From CAYNFQ01 sp964396715 (GTDB lineage Bacteria; Patescibacteriota; Microgenomatia; Daviesbacterales; UBA10151): 64,000 nucleotides of DNA. Positions 17,775 through 26,101 of the stretch are shown here, piece by piece. Under the pieces are notes generated by a model. That model was not told the DNA's origin and did no database searches. It saw only the letters and a list, made by a program, of their open reading frames with translations. The position numbers and the translations under genes were made by a program. Location: NCBI GenBank assembly GCA_964396715.1, contig CAYNFQ010000001.1:124001-188000 (forward strand). The letters are read 5' to 3'. The first letter of the stretch is position 1; every line of letters begins with the position of its first letter.

Positions 17775-18281
17775 ATGAAAAATTTTATTATTGATGTGGA
17801 TGGTTGTTTAACAACCGGACAGTTTCTATATTCTATCAAGGGTAAGGTGATGAAAGTGTTTGGGCCTGATGATGCGGATGCCCTGTCAATACTAAAAAAT
17901 AAAATCAATATCAGAATGATCTCAGGAGACAAGAGAGGATTTGCTATTACAAAAAAAAGAATAGATGATATGGGATTTCCTCTTGATCCGGTAAGCACTT
18001 TTGAGAGGATTAAGTGGTTTGAGGAAAAATTTCACCTGAATGAGACAATCTATATGGGGGATGGAATATATGATAGCCTGGTTTTTGAAAAAGTTGCCTA
18101 CAGTATTGCTCCGGCAAATGCTTTTTATCTAACCAAAAAGAAAGCTAAATTTGTGACACAAAGCAAAGGTGGTGAAGGAGCTGTTGCTGAAGCTTGTATA
18201 CACATAATGGAAAAGTTTTTTGAGCCATTTGATCTTGCATCGCTTGATTTTTCATCAGGATCGGGCACATGGCAAAAATGA
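17775..18281 (+). CDS. KdsC-like HAD-superfamily phosphatase
   Basis: A 168-residue cap-less HAD phosphatase. Motif I is DVDGCLTTGQF (near 7-17), with nucleophile and acid aspartates. Motif II lies in MISGDKRGFAITKKR, and motif IV is YMGDGIYDSLVF, followed by APANAF as in KdsC. Such enzymes remove phosphate from a sugar acid or heptose phosphate. The gene starts directly after the stop of the nucleotidyltransferase-kinase, with no gap, so it belongs to the same cassette. Its presence suggests that a phosphosugar intermediate is dephosphorylated before rephosphorylation by the kinase domain. Confidence 0.85.
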   Translation: MKNFIIDVDGCLTTGQFLYSIKGKVMKVFGPDDADALSILKNKINIRMISGDKRGFAITKKRIDDMGFPLDPVSTFERIKWFEEKFHLNETIYMGDGIYDSLVFEKVAYSIAPANAFYLTKKKAKFVTQSKGGEGAVAEACIHIMEKFFEPFDLASLDFSSGSGTWQK

Positions 18282-19330
18282 ATTTTCCCCTGGTTTCCGT
18301 ACTAATACTGACATATAACCGTGCTGATTTACTAAAGACGGCCTTGTCTTCGGCCTTAAAATCAGACTATCCCAATCTTGAATTTATTGTTGTTGATAAT
18401 GAATCATCAGAGGACATTTCCGGATTTGTTAAGAAAACATTTCCAAAAGACAAAGTAAAAGTCGTCAGATTAAAAAAGAATAAAGGTTTAACAGGAGGCT
18501 TTAATTTTGGTTTTAAATACTGTCAAGGTAAATATACCATGTTGCTTTGTAATGATACTAAAATAGATAAAAAAGCCGTAACTTTAATGGTGAAGATAAT
18601 GGAAAAAGATTCTCAGCTTGGGATGGTAGTGCCAAAAGTTATCCAAATGAGAAAGCCGACGGAGCTTCATAGCGCGGGAGGTTTTGTGACAATCTATGGC
18701 ATGCTTTACCACTACGGAGTTTACCAGAATAAGCACGATAAGAAATATCAAAAAATTTATTATGTATTTACGGGAACAGGAGCCGGTTATTTAATCAAAA
18801 CATTTGTGGGTAAAACAGTTGGTTTATATGATGATGATTTCTATATAGCATATGACGATATTGACCTTTGCCATAAAATATGGCTTTCCGGTTATAAAAT
18901 AGTTTATTGCCCAAAGGCAGAATTATTGCATTATTGGAGTGCCACCCTGAATGCTTCGGCACCCAAACTTTGGTACTGGGCGCACAGAAACGGCATTTCA
19001 TCATATATTCAAAACCTTTCCCTGCCGTATCTTTTTATAATCTTACCTATGCTCTTTCTCTGTTACGGAGTGCTTTTTGCCGAAAGAATTATCAAAAGAA
19101 AGTTTGGTGTGGCATTATCGATCCCAAGCGCTTATATTTGGCACATTTTCAACATAAGAAAGACTCTCAAAAAAAGAAATATAATACAGCGGGAAATTCG
19201 TAAGGTTTCTGATGGGGAAATTTTTAAATATACAATGGTTAACCCCGGTTGGAGGTATTACTTGATTTCTTGGAATAGGCGCTTTGATGATGTGGAGCTA
19301 CCGGAGAGAGTTTTGTACTTTGATAAATAA
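18278..19330 (+). CDS. family 2 glycosyltransferase (rhamnosyltransferase-like)
   Basis: 350 residues from ATG 18278, which forms ATGA with the preceding stop; ATG 18269 is in frame. The GT-A core shows VLILTYNRADLLKTAL, VVDNESSEDI (near 34-43), a LLCNDTK metal site near 85-91 and IAYDDIDLCHKIWLSGYK in the acceptor domain, like WbbL/RfbF-type GT2 enzymes. A hydrophobic segment (YLFIILPMLFLCYGVLF, near 250) may anchor it. Its last 92 nt are antisense to the FkbM gene. Donor unknown. Confidence 0.88.
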   Translation: MNFPLVSVLILTYNRADLLKTALSSALKSDYPNLEFIVVDNESSEDISGFVKKTFPKDKVKVVRLKKNKGLTGGFNFGFKYCQGKYTMLLCNDTKIDKKAVTLMVKIMEKDSQLGMVVPKVIQMRKPTELHSAGGFVTIYGMLYHYGVYQNKHDKKYQKIYYVFTGTGAGYLIKTFVGKTVGLYDDDFYIAYDDIDLCHKIWLSGYKIVYCPKAELLHYWSATLNASAPKLWYWAHRNGISSYIQNLSLPYLFIILPMLFLCYGVLFAERIIKRKFGVALSIPSAYIWHIFNIRKTLKKRNIIQREIRKVSDGEIFKYTMVNPGWRYYLISWNRRFDDVELPERVLYFDK

Positions 19331-20030
19331 TATTTGTGTCATTCGCGTAGACTTTTTTATAACCCACTTTTGATAAAAATCGCCTAATTTCCATCCGTTC
19401 TTTACTTTTAGAACGATCTCTTTTAAATGTAAATGATTCCACACATACAAGCTTAGGATTAAAATTTTCCCAGTTATTGGATTTTAGGACTTCCATCTCA
19501 AATCCTTCCGTATCTATTGACAGAAAATCAATTTTTTTAATTCGGAATTTGTGAAGAATTTTATCCAACCTTTCAACTTTTACCTTAGATTTGTCAATAA
19601 TTTCAAATCCAATTTTTTGATATTTTATGGCATCAATTTTTGAAAATGTTGAAAGAGTATCAGGAAATAAATTATAAAAATCAAGATTTGCCCTTTTTGC
19701 GCAGATGCCGATATTAAGATTATAGTCTCTAGGGCGGGCTGTAACAAATTTTTTGTAATTGTGCACATTAGGTTCAATATTTATTCCCTTCCATCCTCTT
19801 TTATAAAATCTGTAGGTATTGCTGAAGCGATAAGGGTCATAGGATCCAATGTCTACATAAAAGCCCGTTTTCTTATAATTTAGCAGTTTATCGATAATTA
19901 AATCTTCACCGTTTTGGCTGAAGGAACCATTAATAATTTGCGTATAAAAAATACTTTTCAGCTCTGAATAGGCAAAGGAGATAAATTGCCGGAGTCCATA
20001 TAATTTAATTTTTTTGAAGGCATTAATCAT
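19239..20030 (-). CDS. FkbM-family methyltransferase
   Basis: A 263-residue SAM methyltransferase. FSQNGEDLIIDKLL (near 37-50) and GFYVDIGSYDPYRFSNTY (near 56-73) form the typical FkbM N-terminus. IDFLSIDTEGFEMEVLKS (near 165-182) is its second signature. The family usually methylates glycan or polyketide hydroxyls. The recognisable domain ends near YANDTNIIYQ; the last 25 to 30 residues are low-conservation sequence read antisense to the GT2 gene and may be a run-on tail. The start is leaderless, with TATAAT 6 nt upstream. Confidence 0.87.
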   Translation of the reverse strand: MINAFKKIKLYGLRQFISFAYSELKSIFYTQIINGSFSQNGEDLIIDKLLNYKKTGFYVDIGSYDPYRFSNTYRFYKRGWKGINIEPNVHNYKKFVTARPRDYNLNIGICAKRANLDFYNLFPDTLSTFSKIDAIKYQKIGFEIIDKSKVKVERLDKILHKFRIKKIDFLSIDTEGFEMEVLKSNNWENFNPKLVCVESFTFKRDRSKSKERMEIRRFLSKVGYKKVYANDTNIIYQSTKLSPVAPHHQSAYSKKSSNTSNRG

Positions 20031-20036
20031 TCCGAT

Positions 20037-20046
20037 ATTATATAAT
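20037..20046. promoter_or_regulatory. overlapping divergent -10 boxes between the FkbM and GT4 genes
   Basis: TATAAT on the minus strand (20042-20037) lies 6 nt before ATG 20030. TATAAT on the plus strand (20041-20046) lies 7 nt before GTG 20054 and 10 nt before ATG 20057. The two boxes share two bases within the palindrome ATTATATAAT. Because the plus box covers it, the upstream ATG 20045 is probably not used. Confidence 0.5.
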
Positions 20047-20053
20047 GAATGGC

Positions 20054-21226
20054 GTGATGTTTAGAGACTATACTTTTATTATAGCCTTTCATGAAGCCAT
20101 TCCCATTGGACCCTCCTTTGATTTGAAAAAGTTTCTCTTTATTACTCCCCCAAAAAAGCTTTTTTTTATATCACACCCGCTTCTTTATAACAAATTAGCA
20201 TACAAAAACAGTTCGTGGTATGAATATCATGAGAATGGCAGATTGATTTTCAAAAGAAAAGCCTTTCACTGGATTTTACCCGAACCGGTCCACTATATCA
20301 AAGATGTTTTGTATACATTCTTTTGGTGCAGTCGGATAAGTGGCAAATTTGATGTTTTTGTAGGTTTAAACCCCCTTAATGCGCTGGTGGGGATATTATT
20401 AAAAAGATTTGGTAAAGTTAAAAAAGTTGTTTATTATTCAATCGATTATTTTCCTCAAAGATTTGAAAATTCTCTGATGAATAATATTTATCACTCTACA
20501 GACAAACTGGCCGTAAAATTTTCAGATGAAACCTGGAATGTTTCTCCCAACATGGCTATTTCAAGGAATGAGTATCATCATGATCCAAATTTGTTTAAAA
20601 AGCAGTTTACAGTTCCGATAGTAGCCTGGGTAAGGGGTACTAAAAGAGTAAAATTTAACGAGATTGATAAAAAAAAATTAGTTTTTATAGGACTGCTAGA
20701 TAAATCTTCGGGGTTGGAGCTTATTATTAAAGCGCTTCCTAAAATAATAAACAAAATTAAAAATGTTAAATTAGAAGTTATTGGGGGAGGACCGAATTTA
20801 GACTATTTGAAACAGCTGGCAAAAAAATTTAAAGTGGATTCTAATATTATTTTTCATGACTGGATAATAAACAGAGAGAAAGTTGAAGAAATAATTTCAC
20901 ACTCGGCTGTGGGGTTAGTTTTATTTAATACAAGAGAATTCGGTACAGAAATAAAAAATGCCGACCCGATGAAGATAAAAGATTATATGTCATTAGGTCT
21001 CACTATAATTTCAACGGATGCCATTTTGACTGCAGATGAAATAATAAAAGCAAAATCAGGGATTATCATACACTTTGATGTGAATGAATTGGCAGATGCG
21101 GTAATTAAATTACTGGGGGATGAGAAGTTACTCAAAGCTTATAGAAAAAATGCGCTAGATTATATTAAGAAATTTGATGCGGAGAAGGTATTTGGAGATA
21201 ATCTGACAAGATTATTATCAGTATGA
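20054..21226 (+). CDS. family 4 glycosyltransferase (GT-B)
   Basis: About 390 residues. The N-terminal half lacks the usual glycine-rich loop and reads DYTFIIAFHEAIPIGPSFDLKK. The C-terminal half has LVFIGLLDKSSGLELIIKAL, LEVIGGGPNLDYLKQLA and HDWIINREKVEEII. The donor site is EFGTEIKNADPMKIKDYMSLG rather than the common EGFGxxxxE, so it belongs to a divergent GT4 group. GTG 20054 or ATG 20057 is the likely start. It precedes the FucNAc-type operon by ATGA overlap and may use that sugar. Confidence 0.82.
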   Translation: MMFRDYTFIIAFHEAIPIGPSFDLKKFLFITPPKKLFFISHPLLYNKLAYKNSSWYEYHENGRLIFKRKAFHWILPEPVHYIKDVLYTFFWCSRISGKFDVFVGLNPLNALVGILLKRFGKVKKVVYYSIDYFPQRFENSLMNNIYHSTDKLAVKFSDETWNVSPNMAISRNEYHHDPNLFKKQFTVPIVAWVRGTKRVKFNEIDKKKLVFIGLLDKSSGLELIIKALPKIINKIKNVKLEVIGGGPNLDYLKQLAKKFKVDSNIIFHDWIINREKVEEIISHSAVGLVLFNTREFGTEIKNADPMKIKDYMSLGLTIISTDAILTADEIIKAKSGIIIHFDVNELADAVIKLLGDEKLLKAYRKNALDYIKKFDAEKVFGDNLTRLLSV

Positions 21227-22035
21227 ATAGAGTGATAATTACTGGCGCAACAGGTTTTATTGGTAAAAATTTAGTTGAAAACCTTAATTCTAAAAACTTT
21301 ATAGTTTCAATTTTTGATCGAAAGAAACATGACTTATTCCAAATCAATTCACTTAAGGATTTATTAAAAGGGCAAGATGTAATAGTTCATCTGGCGGGTG
21401 TTAATAAAGACGGTTCACTAAAAGATATCTTAAGGGTAAACATTTTGGGAACTAAAAAATTACTAGATGCTGCTTTAAAATATTGCCCGAACGCAAAATT
21501 TATTTTCGCCTCATCCTCTCAAGTTTACGATGAAGATGATGTTTCCGGGCTTTCAAAATTAATAGCAGAGGAGTTGATAAAAGATTATGTAAAAAACAAA
21601 CTCTTAAAAGGTGCAATAATTCTTAGATTTTCCAATATCTTTGGAAAAGGCTCAAAACCATTTACAAATTCTGCTCTGTCAACTTTTGCCTATTTAATAA
21701 AGGAGGGTAGAGAAATTACCATTAACGGAATAGGGGAACAAACCAGAGATTTTCTCTATATTGACGATGCCATAAACGCTATAATAAGGGCAATTGACTT
21801 TGATCCTAAAGGGATAGAAACCTTTGATATATGTACAGGTAAATTGACTTCAATAAATCAACTTATACAAAAATTGATGCAAATCTTAAAAATTAAGGTT
21901 CCAATAAGGTATAATAGGGGGAACCAATCAATAAAAAAGGTGCTGAAAAATTATCAAAAAGCAAAAAAAATATTGGGTTGGCAGCCAGTAATACTATTGG
22001 AAGAAGGATTAAGACAATTTATAGAAAAAATATGA
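21223..22035 (+). CDS. SDR reductase resembling the N-terminal domain of CapF/WbjC
   Basis: A 270-residue extended SDR: VIITGATGFIGKNL (4-17), VIVHLAGVNKDGSL (near 56-69), and RFSNIFGKGSKPFTNSALSTF, which match the CapF-type HLAGVN and NVFGK-KPN-NS-TF segments. The following gene is the matching cupin, so the two together equal one bifunctional CapF (reductase plus 3-epimerase) on the route to UDP-L-FucNAc. At the expected YxxxK site the sequence reads SGLSK, so the catalytic tyrosine seems to be serine. Activity may therefore be altered, or another tyrosine may serve. It is coupled on both sides by ATGA. Confidence 0.78.
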   Translation: MNRVIITGATGFIGKNLVENLNSKNFIVSIFDRKKHDLFQINSLKDLLKGQDVIVHLAGVNKDGSLKDILRVNILGTKKLLDAALKYCPNAKFIFASSSQVYDEDDVSGLSKLIAEELIKDYVKNKLLKGAIILRFSNIFGKGSKPFTNSALSTFAYLIKEGREITINGIGEQTRDFLYIDDAINAIIRAIDFDPKGIETFDICTGKLTSINQLIQKLMQILKIKVPIRYNRGNQSIKKVLKNYQKAKKILGWQPVILLEEGLRQFIEKI

Positions 22036-22424
22036 AAATTGACATAAGGAAGCTTGATGTAAAAAAAGACGAAAGAGGTTGGCTGACAGAAGCCATAAAA
22101 CCTGGTGATGTCGTGGAAGCTTCCTTTGGGTTGATTCACATAACCTGTGCAAAGCCGGGATACGAAAGAGGTGGCCACTATCATAAAAGAAAAACAGAAT
22201 GGTTTTGCGTGATAAAAGGAGAGGGAAAATTTTTTCTAAAAGATCTCAAGTCAGGCGATAAAAAAACTTTAAAAGTAGGAAGGGAAAACATGTCACTTAT
22301 AAAAATTCCGCCTTACATTTTTCATTCAATTAAAAACACAGGAAAAGATGATATGTATATTTTAGCTTACGTTAATGAGGGATTTGATCCCAAAGATACG
22401 GATACTTACAGGGAGCTTAGTTAA
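22032..22424 (+). CDS. cupin resembling the C-terminal epimerase domain of CapF
   Basis: 130 residues from ATG 22032 in an ATGA overlap; the frame is open back to 21978. It shows DERGWLTEAI, CAKPGYERGGHYHKRKTEWF with the metal histidines (near 35-54), IKIPPYIFHSIKN and the ending NEGFDPKDTDTYREL. These follow the CapF cupin domain closely (PGxxRGxHYHxxKxExF, FDPxxPDTY). In CapF this half epimerises C-3 of the keto sugar before reduction by the SDR half. Here it is a separate polypeptide beside that SDR and a CapE-like enzyme. Confidence 0.83.
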   Translation: MKIDIRKLDVKKDERGWLTEAIKPGDVVEASFGLIHITCAKPGYERGGHYHKRKTEWFCVIKGEGKFFLKDLKSGDKKTLKVGRENMSLIKIPPYIFHSIKNTGKDDMYILAYVNEGFDPKDTDTYRELS

Positions 22425-22426
22425 TT

Positions 22427-23500
22427 ATGGATAAGGATTTTTCCAAAAAAATTAAAGATAAGCAAAGTTTGTTACTTCATAATAAAGTGATTTTAATAAC
22501 CGGGGGGACGGGTTCATTTGGTACAGCAGTTGTTGCTAAGTTGCTAAGCTTCACTCCCAAAAGAATAATTATATTCTCAAGAGACGAAAAAAAACAGTTT
22601 GACATGCGAAATTTCTATGACAGCCCGCTTTTAAAATTTGTCATAGGTGATGTTCGTGATAAAGAAAGTCTAGATAAAGTTATGAGTGGAGTGGATTATG
22701 TTTTCCATGCGGCAGCTTTAAAACAAGTACCATCCTGCGAGTTTTTTCCGATTGAAGCTGTTAAAACTAATGTACTGGGCGCAAATAATGTTATAGAACT
22801 TGCCGAACATCACAATGTGGAACGTCTGGTTATTTTATCAACAGATAAAGCTGTTTATCCGATTAATGCCATGGGTATGACCAAGGCCTTGATGGAAAAA
22901 GTGATGATAGCGGCTGCCAGAAAAATCAGCGAGGCAAATAACAAAAGTACAACCTTATGTGGTGTGAGGTATGGAAATGTGATGTATTCCAGGGGATCTG
23001 TAATTCCTTATTTTGTAGATTTAATAAAACAGGGAAAACCTTTGGCGGTTACAGATCTCAATATGACGAGATTTCTATTGCCTTTGCCGGATTCTGTTGA
23101 TTTGGTTCTTTTTGCTTTGACTTTTGGTGAGAATGGGAATATGTACGTCAGGAAATCTTCTGCGTCAACAATTGAGATTTTAGCCAAAGCTTTGTGTAAG
23201 ATATTTGACCACAAGACTGGCATTCAAGAGGTAGGGGTGAGGGCAGGAGAAAAAATACATGAAACATTAGTATCTGAAGAGGAATTTTTAAGAGCAAAGG
23301 ATTTGGGTGATTATTACAAAATTCCGTCTGAAACTCAAGGGTTGGATTATAATAAATATTTTATCAGAGGCAGAGAAATTGAAGATGGTCGTCTAGAGCC
23401 GTTTACTTCCGAAAATACCAGACGACTGAGTTTAAAAGAAACAATAGAGTTACTTATGACTCTTCCCGAAATTCAACAGGAATTGAAAAATTTATCATGA
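22427..23500 (+). CDS. UDP-GlcNAc 4,6-dehydratase (inverting), CapE/WbjB type
   Basis: A 357-residue SDR of the polysaccharide-biosynthesis CapD/FlaA1 group. It has ITGGTGSFGTAVVAKLL (24-40), IIFSRDEKKQFDMRNFY, HAAALKQVPSCEFFPIEAVK and the catalytic block STDKAVYPINAMGMTKALME with Met and Lys (near 142-161), as in CapE/WbjB/FlaA1. These enzymes make UDP-2-acetamido-2,6-dideoxy-beta-L-arabino-4-hexulose. With the split CapF-like pair upstream and the 2-epimerase downstream it completes the UDP-L-FucNAc pathway in one operon. PseB-like dehydration is the other possibility. Confidence 0.9.
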   Translation: MDKDFSKKIKDKQSLLLHNKVILITGGTGSFGTAVVAKLLSFTPKRIIIFSRDEKKQFDMRNFYDSPLLKFVIGDVRDKESLDKVMSGVDYVFHAAALKQVPSCEFFPIEAVKTNVLGANNVIELAEHHNVERLVILSTDKAVYPINAMGMTKALMEKVMIAAARKISEANNKSTTLCGVRYGNVMYSRGSVIPYFVDLIKQGKPLAVTDLNMTRFLLPLPDSVDLVLFALTFGENGNMYVRKSSASTIEILAKALCKIFDHKTGIQEVGVRAGEKIHETLVSEEEFLRAKDLGDYYKIPSETQGLDYNKYFIRGREIEDGRLEPFTSENTRRLSLKETIELLMTLPEIQQELKNLS

Positions 23501-24633
23501 CTCAAAAACTTAAAATCTTAACTATACTGGGAACGAGACCGGAAATCATCAGGCTTTCCCGCATATTACCCAAAATGGATGAATATTTCAATCATGTAAT
23601 TGTTCATACCCGACAAAGTTACGACTTCGAGTTAAGTAAAATCTTTTTTGAAGAACTTGAGCTTAGGAAGCCTGATTATTTGCTCGAAGTAAAATCAGAT
23701 ACACTGGGCGGACAAATAGGAAATATTTTAAAACAGACTGAAGAGGTTATGAAAAAAGAAAAACCGGATGCAATTTTGATTCTTGGTGATACGAACAGTT
23801 CTTTGTCGGCAATTATGGCAAAACGGCTGGGTATTTTGATATTTCATATGGAGGCCGGCAGCAGGTGTTTTGATTTTGAGGTGGCAGAGGAAACAAACAG
23901 GGCTTTGGTTGATGTGATCAGTGATTATAATGTACCATACACACAAAGAAGTAAAGAATACTTAATTCATAGCGGAATACATCCGAGGACCATTTTAGTG
24001 ACCGGTTCTCCACTGGCTGAAGTATACGATTTCTTTAAAGAAAAGATCGACTCTTCTTCGATCATTGAGGATTTAGATCTCAAGCCAAACCAGTATTTCG
24101 TAGTCAGTGCTCACAGGGAAGAAAATGTAGATAATCCAGCTAATCTTAAAGAATTATTTGAATCTTTAAATTTTTTAACGGATTTATATAAATTACCAAT
24201 TATTATCACGCTGCATCCAAGAACCAAAAAAAGGCTAAGTGACAATAAGATTAAAATTAATCCAAAGATATTGTTGCATAAACCGTTTGGGATTTTGGAA
24301 TATATCAAATTGGAACAGAATTCACTTTGTACAATTTCCGACAGCGGTACTATCCAGGAAGAATCCTCCATATTAGGTTTTAATGCCATTCAAATAAGGG
24401 CCAATTTGGAAAGGCCGGAGGCTTTTGACAAAGGAGCAATAATCCTAGCAGGTTTGAATAAAAACACTATTGTTAATGCAATAGAGATGACTATAAAAGA
24501 AAAAGAATTAGGACAAAAAATAGTAACACCAGATGATTATAAGGACATTAATGTTTCTTCCAAAGTAGTGAGGTTAATAATGGGGCTTTCAGCTGCTAAA
24601 AAATATCACAATAAAGCACCTCACGGATTTTGA
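23497..24633 (+). CDS. UDP-N-acetylglucosamine 2-epimerase family (WecB/CapG-like)
   Basis: A 378-residue GT-B-fold epimerase. LTILGTRPEIIRLSRILPKM (near 6-25), LILGDTNSSLSAI, FHMEAGSRCFDFEVAEETNR, and VSAHREENVDN (near 199-209) are family motifs; CTISDSGTIQEESSILG (near 280) binds UDP. CapG/WbjD convert UDP-PneNAc or UDP-6-deoxy-TalNAc to UDP-L-FucNAc, the last step after CapE and CapF. It overlaps the CapE-like gene by ATGA. WecB-type conversion of UDP-GlcNAc to UDP-ManNAc cannot be excluded. The 3' end overlaps the convergent formyltransferase by 13 nt. Confidence 0.9.
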   Translation: MTQKLKILTILGTRPEIIRLSRILPKMDEYFNHVIVHTRQSYDFELSKIFFEELELRKPDYLLEVKSDTLGGQIGNILKQTEEVMKKEKPDAILILGDTNSSLSAIMAKRLGILIFHMEAGSRCFDFEVAEETNRALVDVISDYNVPYTQRSKEYLIHSGIHPRTILVTGSPLAEVYDFFKEKIDSSSIIEDLDLKPNQYFVVSAHREENVDNPANLKELFESLNFLTDLYKLPIIITLHPRTKKRLSDNKIKINPKILLHKPFGILEYIKLEQNSLCTISDSGTIQEESSILGFNAIQIRANLERPEAFDKGAIILAGLNKNTIVNAIEMTIKEKELGQKIVTPDDYKDINVSSKVVRLIMGLSAAKKYHNKAPHGF

Positions 24634-25363
24634 TCTTTTTCAATGTGGGCATCAGTAAAAAAGATTTTTTTACCATCTTTACAAACTATATACGCATTAG
24701 GATAGGGATTAGCAAGGCTTCTTATAAAATTATAAAGCTCATCAGATGTTTTTGTTTGAAAATCCTTAACAGTTAATTCACTCTGTTCAGGTTTTCTTCT
24801 TTTGAATGTAGTAACTATTGAAGGATCTTGCGGTACAGGTTGAAGAGTTCCATTGCTAATCCCTCTCAGAATTCTAAGGGTTGTTGAAGTTCCTTCATTA
24901 ATTATTCGTTTGAATATTTGATCTAGAGATCCCTTAAGAGAAAACGGAGATTGGCCATAGATTGGTCCGGAATCCAGTCCAGCATCTGCTTTAAAAATGG
25001 TCACAGCAGACGTTTTTTCCCCTGCTATAATCTGATGTTGTAAGGGAGATCCACCTCGATATTTAGGCAGGGGAGAGATATGCAGTGTTAAAGTCAGATA
25101 TTTTTCAAAAATTTCTTTTGGTATAAACCATAACCATCCAAAAATGAGTAAAATATCTGCCTTTTGTTTCTTTATTATTTCAACCAGGCCTTTTTTATCA
25201 AGAGGATCAAGTTTATAACAAGGAACAGATAAATTTTCAAACTTGCCTCTGGATTTGGTGTTGTAACTGTCGCACGAATTTTCCAATTAGTGTTTTTTTG
25301 TTGTAAGAGTTTTCTTAAAATCTGATAAGCCCATTTTCTATACCCGAAGTAGATAACGTTCAT
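24621..25363 (-). pseudogene. formyltransferase-like gene with a frameshift near 25245-25260
   Basis: Two overlapping frames make one formyltransferase. Frame A from ATG 25363 gives MNVIYFGYRKWAYQILRKLL and reaches VTTPN. Frame B continues with KSRGKFENLSVPCYKLDPLD and then the catalytic LHISPLPKYRGGSPLQ (His), AGLDSGPIYGQ (Asp) and an SxxxELYNFIRSLANPYPN segment. One missing nucleotide near 25245-25260 would join them. Frame B alone opens at ATG 25286 but lacks the N-terminal strand. The gene overlaps the PIG-L gene by ATGA, suggesting deacetylation followed by N-formylation of a sugar. It could be a real pseudogene, an assembly error, or a recoding site. Confidence 0.7.
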
Positions 25364-26038
25364 AATGATGCTTTAAGGAGATTATAGCCTTCCGCATATT
25401 TCACGCCTATTTCAGTCCCCCTTATTCCTGCCATCCTTTCTAAATTTTGAGGGCTTCTGGGAAAAGGGTCTTCCCGTAGCTGAGTTTCGTGGCATTTTAA
25501 AAGTTCTATTTTTTCTTTAAAAATTTCAGAAATATCAAAATAAAAATTAGGTTTGAATCCATCCCGGTTAGTCCAGCTATATGGCTCTTCAGCTTCCAGT
25601 ATGATTTTTGGCTGATGGCGCAAATTTTTAGGAATTGGTCTAAGAGCCGTGATAGATGCGGAAAAAAGCGCTCTATGGTCCTGATCAAAGCTGTCCCTAA
25701 ATGGTATGCAAATTATATCAGGTTCAAACGCTTCAATTTTATCTTCTATATTTTCAATAAGTCTCTTTTGCGGCACACTGTCAAGTTTCATAAATTCCTC
25801 ACCTTGAAACATTATTGAGTATTCAAAACCACCATACTTTGAAGCTTTTTTTGCCTCATCAAGACGACTTGCAGAATTTGTTTTTCCGGTAACCAACTGC
25901 CTTGATGAGCCAATAGATCCATACATCACGAATACTCTTGCACCAGTTTTTTTTTGCAAGCATGATCAACCCACCACAGCAAATGGCTTCATCATCGGGA
26001 TGAGGTGCAATAATCAAAATTTTTTTACCCTTAAGCAT
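25360..26038 (-). pseudogene. PIG-L/LmbE zinc deacetylase with a frameshift at an A9 run
   Basis: From ATG 26038 the frame gives ILIIAPHPDDEAICCGG, the zinc-binding PIG-L signature, then LIMLAKKN. The rest of the enzyme (TGARVFVMYGS, PDIICIPFRDSFDQDHRALF, GIRGTEIGVKYAEGYNLL) is in another frame that is open from 25959. A homopolymer of nine A on the minus strand (25954-25946) lies at the switch; eight would restore one frame of about 225 residues. PIG-L enzymes remove the acetyl group of N-acetyl sugars. Transcriptional slippage on the A run, pseudogenisation, or an assembly error are all possible. Confidence 0.72.
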
Positions 26039-26088
26039 ATAAGTTCCAAAATTGCATTATGTAAGCAGAACAACTGTATTATACAATA

Positions 26089-26094
26089 TATAGA
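26089..26094 (+). promoter_or_regulatory. weak -10 box before the first AftD-like gene
   Basis: TATAGA ends 7 nt before ATG 26102, the spacing seen at other unit starts here. TACAAT at 26082-26087 is an alternative. No clear -35 box was seen. Confidence 0.25.
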
Positions 26095-26101
26095 TCTTAT
26101 G

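Noticed and set aside
25955..25959. TTG start for the PIG-L gene
   Set aside because: It would drop the HPDDE zinc site, which is encoded just upstream in another frame; a frameshift explains it better.
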